13,395 nt of DNA from contig CAMYLL010000040.1 of assembly GCA_947259235.1 (NCBI GenBank), forward strand, positions 1 to 13,395, given 5' to 3'. The stretch comes from an uncultured Pseudodesulfovibrio sp. (GTDB taxonomy: Bacteria > Desulfobacterota > Desulfovibrionia > Desulfovibrionales > Desulfovibrionaceae). The notes under the pieces are model-generated. The model saw only the letters and a program-made list of their open reading frames with translations, was not told the DNA's origin and made no database searches. Shown here piece by piece: positions 7,108-13,236 of the stretch. Position numbers and translations under genes: made by a program. Position 1 is the first letter of the stretch. Every line of letters begins with the position of its first letter.

Positions 7108-7989
7108 ATGAGCACCACACCCGAGACCACCGCCGCGTCCCAGGCCGTTCTCACCGCCCCGGCCATCCAGGCCCGCAAGGACGGCGAGAAGATATGCTGC
7201 GTCACCGCCTACGACTATCCGTCCGGCATGATAGCCGACGCCGCCGGGGTGGACGTCGTCCTGGTGGGCGACTCCCTGGCCATGGTCGTGCTCGGCCACG
7301 AGGACACCCTGTCCGTGACCGTGGACGAGATGGTCCACCACACCCGGGCCGCCAGCCGGGGCGTTCGCCGCGCCCTGCTCGTGGCGGACATGCCCTTCAT
7401 GTCCTTTTGCACCGTGGAGCGCGCGCTGGAGACCGGAGGACGGCTCGTGGCCGAGGGCCACGCCCGGGCGGTGAAGCTGGAAGGCGGCGCCGCAGTGGCC
7501 CCGCAGATCCGCGCCCTGACCGAGGCGGGCATCCCGGTCATGGCCCATGTGGGGCTGACCCCGCAGCACGTGGCCCGGTTCGGCGGGTTCAAGGCGCAGG
7601 GCAAGTCCGCCGAGGCGGCGCGGGCCCTCATCGATGACGCCCTGGCCGTCGAGGAGGCCGGTGCGTTCAGCGTGGTCCTTGAGGCCATGCCGGTGGAATG
7701 CGCCGCCCTGATCACCGAGTCCGTGTCCATTCCCACCATCGGCATCGGCGCTGGCAACGTCACCGACGGCCAGATCCTCGTCTTTCACGACGTGCTCGGG
7801 CTCTTTGACCGGTTCCTGCCCAAGTTCGTGCGCCGCTACGCCGAGCTGGGCGCCGCCGGGCGCGAGGCCATGGCCCAATACTGCGACGACGTCCGCCGGG
7901 GCCGCTTCCCCGCAGACAAGAACACCTTCTACATGCCCGAGGACCAGGTGGCCCAGGTCCGCAAGATCAAGGTCAAGAAGAAGAAATAA
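7108..7989 (+). CDS. panB: 3-methyl-2-oxobutanoate hydroxymethyltransferase (ketopantoate hydroxymethyltransferase)
   Basis: A 293-residue enzyme that transfers the hydroxymethyl group of 5,10-methylene-tetrahydrofolate to alpha-ketoisovalerate, giving ketopantoate, the first committed step of pantothenate/CoA synthesis. Seen: the start of the TIM barrel VTAYDYPSG; metal and substrate residues D55 (LVGDSL), D94 (VADMPFMSF) and E125 (VKLEGG); the AHVGLTPQ segment (146-153); catalytic E192 (LEAMP); and the conserved IPTIGIGAG (208-216) with the following GQILVFHDVLG. The tail is unusually basic (KIKVKKKK). The start MSTTPETT is chosen over an in-frame TTG 36 bases upstream, although no strong ribosome site precedes it. 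Length is normal for cytosolic PanB. The next gene's ATG directly abuts its stop codon. Confidence 0.96.
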   Translation: MSTTPETTAASQAVLTAPAIQARKDGEKICCVTAYDYPSGMIADAAGVDVVLVGDSLAMVVLGHEDTLSVTVDEMVHHTRAASRGVRRALLVADMPFMSFCTVERALETGGRLVAEGHARAVKLEGGAAVAPQIRALTEAGIPVMAHVGLTPQHVARFGGFKAQGKSAEAARALIDDALAVEEAGAFSVVLEAMPVECAALITESVSIPTIGIGAGNVTDGQILVFHDVLGLFDRFLPKFVRRYAELGAAGREAMAQYCDDVRRGRFPADKNTFYMPEDQVAQVRKIKVKKKK

Positions 7990-8958
7990 ATGACCCTCGA
8001 CCTCTCCTGGCCCCTGCTCTGGAACGGGCTCTTCTGGCCGCTGATCCGGCTGACGTTCTTCATCAGCGTCGGCCTCTTTGTGGGCAACCTCATCGAGTCC
8101 CTGCAATGGACCCGCCACGCCGCGCGGCTGGCCGATCCCCTGGCGCGGCGCGCCCGGCTCAAGGATATCTCGGCCGCCAGCTTCTCCATGGCCTTCTTCT
8201 CCGGCATCACGGCCAACACCATGCTCTCCGAGGCCCATGAAAAAGGGACCATCAGCGACCGCGAACTGGTCCTCTCCAACCTCTTCAACAGCCTACCCAC
8301 CTATTTCCTGCACCTGCCCACCATCTTCTTCATCGCCGCCCCGTTCATCGGCAGCACGGCGGCGGTCTATGTGGGGCTGACCGCCCTGGCCGCACTGCTG
8401 CGCACGGCGGCCATCGTCCTTGCGGGCCGGTTCCTGCTCCCGCCCGTGCCCGAGGGCTGCCTGCCCTGCCGTCTGGAAGAAGCCGAGGGCACGCTGGACA
8501 AGGCCTCGGCCCTGCGCAAGACCTGGCGGCGGTTCAAGAAACGGCTGCCCAAGGTGCTCTACCTGACCACCCCCATCTACACCCTGTTCTTCGTGCTCAA
8601 GCAGGCCGGGCTCTTCAACTGGCTCGAAGGCCTCATGAGCGGACAGGTCGCCGTGTTCTCCTTCCTGCCGCCCGAGGCACTGAGCATCGTGGCCTTCAGC
8701 ATGGCCGCGGAGTTCACCGCCGGACTGGCCGTGGCCAGCGCCCTGATCGACGAGGCGGGACTGACCGCCACCCAGGTGGTCCTGGCCCTGATGCTGGGCA
8801 ACGTCCTGTCCTCCCCTGTGCGCGCCTTCCGCCACCAGTTCCCCTACTACGCGGGCATCTTCAAGCCGCGCATGGCCGTCAAGCTCATCGCCTGCAACCA
8901 GCTCCTGCGCGCCACGAGTATCGCCCTGGTGGGCGCGGTCTACGCCCTGCTGGCCTGA
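7990..8958 (+). CDS. Multi-pass membrane protein of the nucleoside-recognition/Gate (SpmA/SpmB-like) family
   Basis: A 322-residue integral membrane protein with about eight hydrophobic segments (roughly 12-36, 61-78, 102-120, 124-149, 188-206, 228-251, 258-276 and 300-321). Segment pattern and motifs such as FSMAFFSGITANTMLSE and the matching second-half FSMAAEFTAGLAVASAL suggest two repeated halves, as in the Gate/nucleoside-recognition family (PF07670). That family includes spore-maturation SpmA/SpmB and parts of nucleoside transporters. No substrate can be assigned. Its ATG touches the panB stop (TAAATG), and the AAG-rich codons of the panB Lys tail likely double as its ribosome site, so it is tightly coupled to panB. 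Whether that implies a role in pantothenate or precursor transport is speculation. No clear terminator follows. Confidence 0.75.
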   Translation: MTLDLSWPLLWNGLFWPLIRLTFFISVGLFVGNLIESLQWTRHAARLADPLARRARLKDISAASFSMAFFSGITANTMLSEAHEKGTISDRELVLSNLFNSLPTYFLHLPTIFFIAAPFIGSTAAVYVGLTALAALLRTAAIVLAGRFLLPPVPEGCLPCRLEEAEGTLDKASALRKTWRRFKKRLPKVLYLTTPIYTLFFVLKQAGLFNWLEGLMSGQVAVFSFLPPEALSIVAFSMAAEFTAGLAVASALIDEAGLTATQVVLALMLGNVLSSPVRAFRHQFPYYAGIFKPRMAVKLIACNQLLRATSIALVGAVYALLA

Positions 8959-9147
8959 TTCCCCGCGCCTCGCCTTTTCCGGCCTCAGTCATCGCACCGG
9001 CTGCCATGCCCGCCTCCCCGGCCAAACACGCCGACGGCCTTCCAGAAGAACCATCCCGCCGCTGTGACCATGGCGTCTTCCGTCGTCTCAAACGCCCGCC
9101 ACACCCCAGCCCGAACGAATCGACACACATGGCATCATCCACCCCCG
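8959..9147. other. Non-coding spacer downstream of the membrane protein
   Basis: I see no convincing gene, terminator or repeat in this C-rich stretch. A minus-strand frame across it (8885-9256) lacks a ribosome site and runs into the end of the upstream gene, so I regard it as chance. Confidence 0.5.
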
Positions 9148-9198
9148 TTGTGCAACAAAGTGCATAAACAAATGTGCACCATGCTGCGCATTGCACAA
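9148..9198. promoter_or_regulatory. GTGCA-repeat cluster, candidate activator-binding site
   Basis: TTGTGCAA (9148-9155) and its exact inverse TTGCACAA (9191-9198) flank further copies: GTGCA at 9160-9164 and the palindrome GTGCAC at 9174-9179. The dyad TGTGCA (9173-9178) / TGCACA (9192-9197) encloses ATGC/GCAT. The cluster lies about 80-130 bp upstream of the predicted sigma-54 start, the usual place for an enhancer-binding protein's upstream activating sequence. Repeats are seen directly; function is inferred. Confidence 0.5.
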
Positions 9199-9250
9199 AA
9201 GTTGAACCAGCAACAATCCGCCGAACGTTGAAATGATTGGATAAAAACTT

Positions 9251-9266
9251 TGGCACGGGTAATGCT
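9251..9266 (+). promoter_or_regulatory. Sigma-54 (RpoN) promoter
   Basis: TGGCACG-GGTA-ATGCT matches the sigma-54 consensus TGGCACG-N4-TTGCW with one mismatch. The invariant GG (9252-9253) and GC (9264-9265) are exactly 12 bp apart. The predicted transcription start is about 9277. No annotated-size gene lies immediately downstream on this strand. Confidence 0.75.
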
Positions 9267-9276
9267 TAAAGAGAGG

Positions 9277-9576
9277 CATGCACGATGCAGCAACCATCAC
9301 TCTCATCCTTACGACCCTCGCGTTGTTGCGATGGTCCCTCCTCAGCCCCTCGGATGTCGACTCCGGCATCCGAGGCGGCGAGAGAGGGAAGCACGGCTCC
9401 AAGACCCTTGCCCCGGTTGTCGTACGGACGGCACGCCCCCACGTCGTCCATCGGCACACGACCGGAACCAAGGGTTTTTAAGCATACACACACCTCCTTG
9501 AACGCAGTTACACACTCCAAACCTCCTCAGCAGTAAACCCCCAAAAGCAGAAAAGGGCCGCGAAAGCGGCCCTTTT
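9277..9576 (+). ncRNA. Candidate sigma-54-dependent small RNA (about 300 nt)
   Basis: A discrete unit runs from a near-consensus sigma-54 promoter to a strong intrinsic terminator without a clear gene inside. It contains a perfect 9-bp hairpin, CCTCGGATG (9348-9356) with CATCCGAGG (9367-9375) and a 10-nt loop. A CA-rich, probably unstructured stretch follows at about 9482-9550. CCTCCT, the complement of a Shine-Dalgarno site, occurs three times: 9337-9342, 9493-9498 and 9522-9527, with the longer CCTCCTCAG at 9337-9345 and 9522-9530. Exposed CCUCC motifs are known in trans-acting RNAs that mask ribosome sites. Alternatives: a small membrane protein (67-aa frame 9278-9481 with a hydrophobic N-terminus, but it would be leaderless), or a minus-strand peptide at 9342-9485. 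No expression evidence is available. Confidence 0.45.
9551..9576. terminator. Bidirectional intrinsic terminator with GAAA tetraloop
   Basis: GGGCCGC (9555-9561) pairs with GCGGCCC (9566-9572) around a GAAA loop, flanked by AAAA on the left and TTTT on the right, so a U-tract follows the hairpin on both strands. It can end the plus-strand small-RNA unit and the convergent bactofilin operon, whose last stop is at 9621. Confidence 0.9.
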
Positions 9577-9620
9577 CCATGGCGTCCCGCAGGACGCTGA
9601 AAAGAACTCCCCTGGCAGGG

Positions 9621-9776
9621 CTATTTCTTCGGCTTGATCTTGGATTCGCGAATGATCGCTGTCCCCACGGTCAGCGAACGGACGTGACGCTGGCGGACCA
9701 GCTCCATGATGCGCTTGCTCTCGGCGCTGAAGACAATCTGCTCCACGCCATTATACTCGATCACCAGTTCGTACAT
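9621..9776 (-). CDS. Small 51-aa protein downstream of bactofilin, function unknown
   Basis: A short gene encoding 51 residues, beginning MYELVIEYNGVEQIVFSAES and ending RESKIKPKK. I do not recognise the family. The first 17 residues look like two beta-strands joined by a turn (NGVEQ), residues 18-32 like an amphipathic helix (AESKRIMELVRQRH), and the tail is basic. No cysteines, signal peptide or membrane segment. Coding status is supported by a good ribosome site (AAGGAAGG, 8 bases before the ATG), typical codon use, and position 30 bases after the bactofilin stop with only the terminator beyond. It is therefore the second gene of the bactofilin operon. A role linked to bactofilin is possible but rests on position alone. 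Confidence 0.75.
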   Translation of the reverse strand: MYELVIEYNGVEQIVFSAESKRIMELVRQRHVRSLTVGTAIIRESKIKPKK

Positions 9777-9806
9777 AGTGTTATCCTTCCTTCACTACGA
9801 GATTCA

Positions 9807-10271
9807 TCAGATACCGGAGTCATCCGACCCGGTCCGGGCAACCGGCGTCGCCTGGACCTCCCCGGGCTGGGCTGCCTTGGCCCCAAAGTCAGCGGCCACA
9901 ACCTTCTGCCGGGCCGAAGCGCCGTCGGTCATGACAACGCCGCCCTCTATGACGGCGCCCCTTTCCACTTCCAGAACCGGCGTGTTCAGCGTTCCGTTGA
10001 GCACGGACGTCTTCTCCAGCACGGTGTGTTCCTTGACCACCACGTCGCCGTCAATGCGACCGCAGGATGTCAGCCGACCGACCCTGACAACGCCCTTGAC
10101 ATACGCCTTGCGGCCCAAGACAAGATCGCCGTCGGTGGAAATTTCTCCCTCGAAACGGCCGTCGATGCGGACGGTTCCCACAAAGTCGAGCTTTCCGCGA
10201 TATTCGGTCCCGACGCCGAGGAAGGCGTTCAGCTCGGTATTGTCACTTTTCTTCTTTTTGAACAGACCCAT
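9807..10271 (-). CDS. Bactofilin (polymer-forming cytoskeletal protein)
   Basis: A 154-residue bactofilin (PF04519), a nucleotide-independent beta-helical filament protein used in cell shape, polar organelle placement and chemosensory or motility localisation. Seen: a short basic N-terminus MGLFKKKKSDN, of the kind that tethers bactofilins to the membrane. About residues 18-115 carry repeated beta-helix rungs (GTVRIDGRFEGEISTDGDLV, GRIDGDVVVKEHTVL, LNGTLNTPVLEVERGAVIEG). The tail, about residues 116-154, is disordered and Ala/Gly/Asp-rich. The start at 10271 is chosen for the GAGGTGG ribosome site upstream and the canonical N-terminus; the frame is open 59 codons further but without homology-like features. 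A sigma-28-like promoter lies about 50 bases upstream. It is divergent from the cNMP/FliG-like-motAB operon. Confidence 0.93.
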   Translation of the reverse strand: MGLFKKKKSDNTELNAFLGVGTEYRGKLDFVGTVRIDGRFEGEISTDGDLVLGRKAYVKGVVRVGRLTSCGRIDGDVVVKEHTVLEKTSVLNGTLNTPVLEVERGAVIEGGVVMTDGASARQKVVAADFGAKAAQPGEVQATPVARTGSDDSGI

Positions 10272-10570
10272 GAAGACCACCTCGCTCTGTGATGGGGAAC
10301 GCTTGCTGCCAATCCCCTGGACCACCAATATCGGCGCAAACCGTGTTCCCCTATACCCCTGCGAAACGGTAAATGCCACATCTTTTTGGCCCGGTCTGGG
10401 GCGCTTGCGCCCGCGAGCCCTTGTGCCCGGCCAGCCCGCAGGGGCCAAAGCCGGGAATTTCTAATTGTTCTCCGCGTACAATGTGTTGTAGCATACGGAA
10501 TCGACACGACTGTTCCGGCATCCACCAGACCGGAAACCCAACGCACCGCATCCGGGGGAGCGACAAGACA
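10272..10570. other. Divergent intergenic region between bactofilin and the motor operon
   Basis: 299 bases without a credible gene. It holds a sigma-28-like promoter on the minus strand (10328-10355). A nested inverted repeat has outer arms TTGGCCC (10386-10392) / GGGCCAA (10442-10448) and an inner GGGCGC (10399-10404) / GCGCCC (10407-10412). A -10-like TACAAT lies at 10477-10482 on the plus strand, and the ribosome site GGGGGAG (10554-10560) serves the cNMP-binding gene. No good -35 partner for TACAAT is visible. Confidence 0.5.
10328..10355 (-). promoter_or_regulatory. Sigma-28-like promoter of the bactofilin gene
   Basis: On the minus strand, GCCGATAT (10328-10335) matches the flagellar sigma-28 -10 consensus GCCGATAA at seven of eight positions. 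TATA (10352-10355) lies 16 bp upstream, where TAAA at 15 bp would be ideal. Predicted start about 10320, leaving a leader of about 50 bases. Confidence 0.35.
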
Positions 10571-11740
10571 ATGCCCACCAACAACGCCCAGAACGTCAAG
10601 GCCTTCTACAAGGGGCAGCAGATATACAAGGAAGGCCAGAAGGGCACTATCGCCTTCATGATCCAGAAGGGATCGGTCAACCTCTACCGCACCGTGGACG
10701 GCCGAAAGGTCATCGTCGAGCGGCTGGGCAAGGGCGAGATCTTCGGCGAGATGGGCGCGCTGAGCGGCACGCCCCGCGTCCACAGCGCCGAGGCCGCCGA
10801 ATACTGCGACCTCATGGTCCTCACCGAGCAGATCATCCAGACCCTGCTCGCCCGCTGTCCCAAGACCATCCAGCACCTGACCAGGATACTCATCAGACGG
10901 TTGCGCAAGGCCACGGACTCCGTGCCGCAGCGCACCCACAAGAACTCCTTCCTGAGCATCTGCCGCATCCTCGAAATGGCCTACGGCTGTCACATCTCCA
11001 TGAAACCCGCGGACGCCAAGCGCGTGCCCGGCCACAAGCAGGGCATCGCCATCACGGCCTTTTCCCGGCAGGTGAAGAACATCCTGCTCGTGTCCCAGCT
11101 TGAGATAGACAACACCCTCGACCAGCTGGCCGCCCTCAAGATCGTCACCCTGACCACCCAGGGCTCGGGCAAGGCCTTTGCCGAACGCTACGTCCAGGTC
11201 AACGACATGGAGACCTTCTTCCAGGTGGCGGCCAACCTCCACCGCGAGCTGTCCAAGACCAGCGCCCTGGAGCCCGAGCTCGAATACATCGACATCCACG
11301 ACTTTGCCGAGGAGGTCGACGCCCAGACCGAGGTTCTCTACAAGAAGCTGGCCAACATGGAAGTGCCGGAGACGCTGTTCTTCTTCCACAAAAACTCCGC
11401 CCTGGCCTGGGCCGGAGAGCAGGAGGACGATTTCTTCAAGCACGTCAAGCGCAGGAAGAAGAGCGTCAAGGACCTCGAAGGCGTCAACGACATCGTCTAC
11501 GTGGACAACGCCACCCTCAAGGAAGTGTTCGCCAAGCTCGGCTACTACAAGCTCGGGGTGCTCCTGTCCGTGGCCGACGACGAGGCCCGGAACAAGATCC
11601 TCGGCAACCTGGCCCGCAAGATCGCCAAGATCGTCGAGGACGAGGCCGCGACGCGCGGTCCGGCAGACCCGGTGGAGGCCGAGGACGTGAGCGACGAGCT
11701 CATTGAAATGGTCAAGGCGGCCAAGGGAGTCGTAGCCTGA
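10571..11740 (+). CDS. Cyclic-nucleotide-binding domain protein with winged-helix-like middle and FliG-C-like C-terminal domain
   Basis: A 389-residue protein. Residues 10-115 form a Crp/cNMP-binding domain with an intact phosphate-binding cassette (FGEMGALSGTPRVHS, residues 58-72; E60, R69, S72), so ligand binding is plausible. Residues 125-215 contain a winged-helix-like segment (SRQVKNILLVSQLEIDNTLD, then QLAALKIVTL). Residues 305-389 align without gaps to my recollection of the FliG C-terminal torque domain: NDIVYVDN, ADDEARNKILGN, VEDEAATRGP, and a charged final helix. The FliG DDR torque motif is DNA here, so only the first Asp is kept. Residues 250-300 may be a degenerate second FliG-like repeat. 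The start at 10571 follows GGGGGAG; upstream in-frame ATGs lack support. Its TGA overlaps the motA ATG (TGATG). Inference: a ligand-controlled rotor-like partner of the stator encoded next door. A DNA-binding role is the alternative. Confidence 0.8.
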   Translation: MPTNNAQNVKAFYKGQQIYKEGQKGTIAFMIQKGSVNLYRTVDGRKVIVERLGKGEIFGEMGALSGTPRVHSAEAAEYCDLMVLTEQIIQTLLARCPKTIQHLTRILIRRLRKATDSVPQRTHKNSFLSICRILEMAYGCHISMKPADAKRVPGHKQGIAITAFSRQVKNILLVSQLEIDNTLDQLAALKIVTLTTQGSGKAFAERYVQVNDMETFFQVAANLHRELSKTSALEPELEYIDIHDFAEEVDAQTEVLYKKLANMEVPETLFFFHKNSALAWAGEQEDDFFKHVKRRKKSVKDLEGVNDIVYVDNATLKEVFAKLGYYKLGVLLSVADDEARNKILGNLARKIAKIVEDEAATRGPADPVEAEDVSDELIEMVKAAKGVVA

Positions 11741-12513
11741 TGAATATCGCAACCATTTTCGGCATCGTGGCGGGCATCTTCGTGCTCTGCGCCGCCACAT
11801 ACGCGGCCACGGACTCGGTCCAGGTCTTCCTCAACGCGCCGGGGCTGGCCATCGTCCTGGGCGGGACCATCGCCGCCACCTTTATCTGCTATCCCCTGCG
11901 CGAGGTCATGCGCGTCATGGGGTTGTTCGTCTCCGCCTTCACGGCCGAGGAGCTGCCCATCGGCGACTACATCAAGGACATCGTCGCCATCTCCAAGGAC
12001 GCGGCCAAGGGCGAGGAGCACCTGGAAAAATCCCTCAAACGCATGGACAACGAGTTCCTGCGCGACGGGCTGCAGATGCTCGTCGACGGCTACTCCAAGA
12101 AAGAGCTGGCCGAGATTCTCAACAACCGCATCCAGCAGTACCACGACCAGGAGACCAACGCCGCGGGCATCTACCGGACCATGGCCGCCCTGTCGCCCGC
12201 CTTCGGCATCATCGGAACCCTCATCGGGCTCATCGCCATGATGCAGGCCATGGGCGAAGACCTCACGAGCATCGGCCCGGCCATGGCCACCGCCCTGACC
12301 ACCACCCTCTACGGCGCGCTCTTCGCCAACATGCTCTACACCCCCATCGCCACCAAGGTTGAGCGGCGCGTGGAGGAACGCACCATCCTCATGTGCGTCA
12401 TCCGCGACGGCATCCTGTTCATCAAGGACAAGACCCCGGCCCCCATCGTCATGGACAAGCTCAAGGGCTACCTGCCGCCGCGCAAGTGGTCGTCCATCAC
12501 CCAGGCCCGGTAG
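11740..12513 (+). CDS. motA: MotA, flagellar stator subunit
   Basis: A 257-residue MotA/PomA-type stator protein that, as a pentamer around two MotB, conducts ions and drives the flagellar rotor. Seen: TM1 (about 1-22) and TM2 (34-52). A cytoplasmic loop carries the conserved FLRDGLQMLVDG (107-118), including R108 and an acidic partner implicated in FliG contact. TM3 begins ALSPAFGIIGTLIGL (150-164, key Pro153), TM4 spans 182-203 with Pro202, and the C-terminal cytoplasmic tail is charged. The length matches the short PomA-like branch. The start overlaps the upstream gene's stop by one base, forcing translational coupling with the FliG-C-like protein. motB follows after 15 bases. The ion (H+ or Na+) cannot be fixed from sequence by eye. 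Confidence 0.95.
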   Translation: MNIATIFGIVAGIFVLCAATYAATDSVQVFLNAPGLAIVLGGTIAATFICYPLREVMRVMGLFVSAFTAEELPIGDYIKDIVAISKDAAKGEEHLEKSLKRMDNEFLRDGLQMLVDGYSKKELAEILNNRIQQYHDQETNAAGIYRTMAALSPAFGIIGTLIGLIAMMQAMGEDLTSIGPAMATALTTTLYGALFANMLYTPIATKVERRVEERTILMCVIRDGILFIKDKTPAPIVMDKLKGYLPPRKWSSITQAR

Positions 12514-12528
12514 CGGGAGGGAGCACCC

Positions 12529-13236
12529 ATGAACATCCCCGGCAGCCCGTTCACCAGGAAGACCCCTCGTCCGCCCGACCAGGGCTGGCAGCTGACCCTG
12601 GCCGACATGATGACCCTGCTGCTGTGTTTCTTCGTGGTCATGCTCGCCGTGGCAAAGATCGACCCCCACCGCTACGAGGCCGTCTCCGACATCCTGGCCG
12701 AGGCCATGAAGGGCAAGGCCGCGCCCAGCAAGCGCGCGGCCGGGGAAGACCGCATCCCAGTGGACCGCAAGTCCCAGAATCTCTTCGAGCTGCAACTGGA
12801 GCTGGCCAAGCTCATCGGCAAGGAGTCCGACGCCGTGCGCCTGAAGCTGCGGCCCGACGCCGTGGCCATCAACCTCAAGGGCGGCGTCTTCTTCCAGCTG
12901 GGCAGCGCCACCCTGACCACGGACGCCCTGCGCATCCTCGACGCCCTGGCTCCGCCCCTGACCCGCGCGCGCTACCGCCTGACGGTGGAGGGCCACTCGG
13001 ACAACCTGCCCATCAGCTCCGACCAGTTCCCCTCCAACTGGGAGCTCTCGGCGGCCCGGGCGGCCACGGTTGCCCGGTTTCTCATAGCCCAGGGGTTCCC
13101 CAAGGACGACATCCAGGTCATGGGACTGGCCGACACCCGCCCCCTGGCCCCCAACACCGACGATCAAGGCAACTCCCTGCCGGACAACCAGGCCATGAAC
13201 CGCCGCGTGGTCATCCTGGTACGGCCCGGCAACTGA
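12529..13236 (+). CDS. motB: MotB, flagellar stator subunit with OmpA-like peptidoglycan-binding domain
   Basis: A 235-residue stator partner of MotA. Seen: a cytoplasmic N-terminus (1-21) and a single TM segment (22-44) with the essential ion-binding Asp26 in LTLADMMTLLLCFF. An amphipathic plug-like helix follows (about 46-62), then the OmpA/MotB domain from about 115, with VEGHSDN (154-160), NWELSAARA (171-179) and NRRVVILV (225-232), which bind peptidoglycan and anchor the stator. The family usually runs somewhat longer (about 250-310), so this is a compact MotB. The ribosome site GGGAGGGAG (12515-12523) is strong. It is the last gene of the cNMP/FliG-like-motA-motB operon. Confidence 0.95.
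   Translation: MNIPGSPFTRKTPRPPDQGWQLTLADMMTLLLCFFVVMLAVAKIDPHRYEAVSDILAEAMKGKAAPSKRAAGEDRIPVDRKSQNLFELQLELAKLIGKESDAVRLKLRPDAVAINLKGGVFFQLGSATLTTDALRILDALAPPLTRARYRLTVEGHSDNLPISSDQFPSNWELSAARAATVARFLIAQGFPKDDIQVMGLADTRPLAPNTDDQGNSLPDNQAMNRRVVILVRPGN

Noticed and set aside
8885..9256. 123-codon minus-strand frame over the intergenic gap
   Set aside because: No ribosome site, Arg-rich chance composition, and it overlaps the 3' end of the membrane protein gene.
9278..9481. 67-codon plus-strand frame with a hydrophobic N-terminus
   Set aside because: Its ATG would be at the predicted transcription start with GAGAGG only one base away. Third-position GC is lower than in neighbouring genes. Kept only as an alternative to the small RNA.
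10229..11800. 523-codon minus-strand frame opposite the cNMP/FliG-like gene
   Set aside because: Antisense composition typical of shadows, no ribosome site, and it overlaps the bactofilin start region in a wrong frame.
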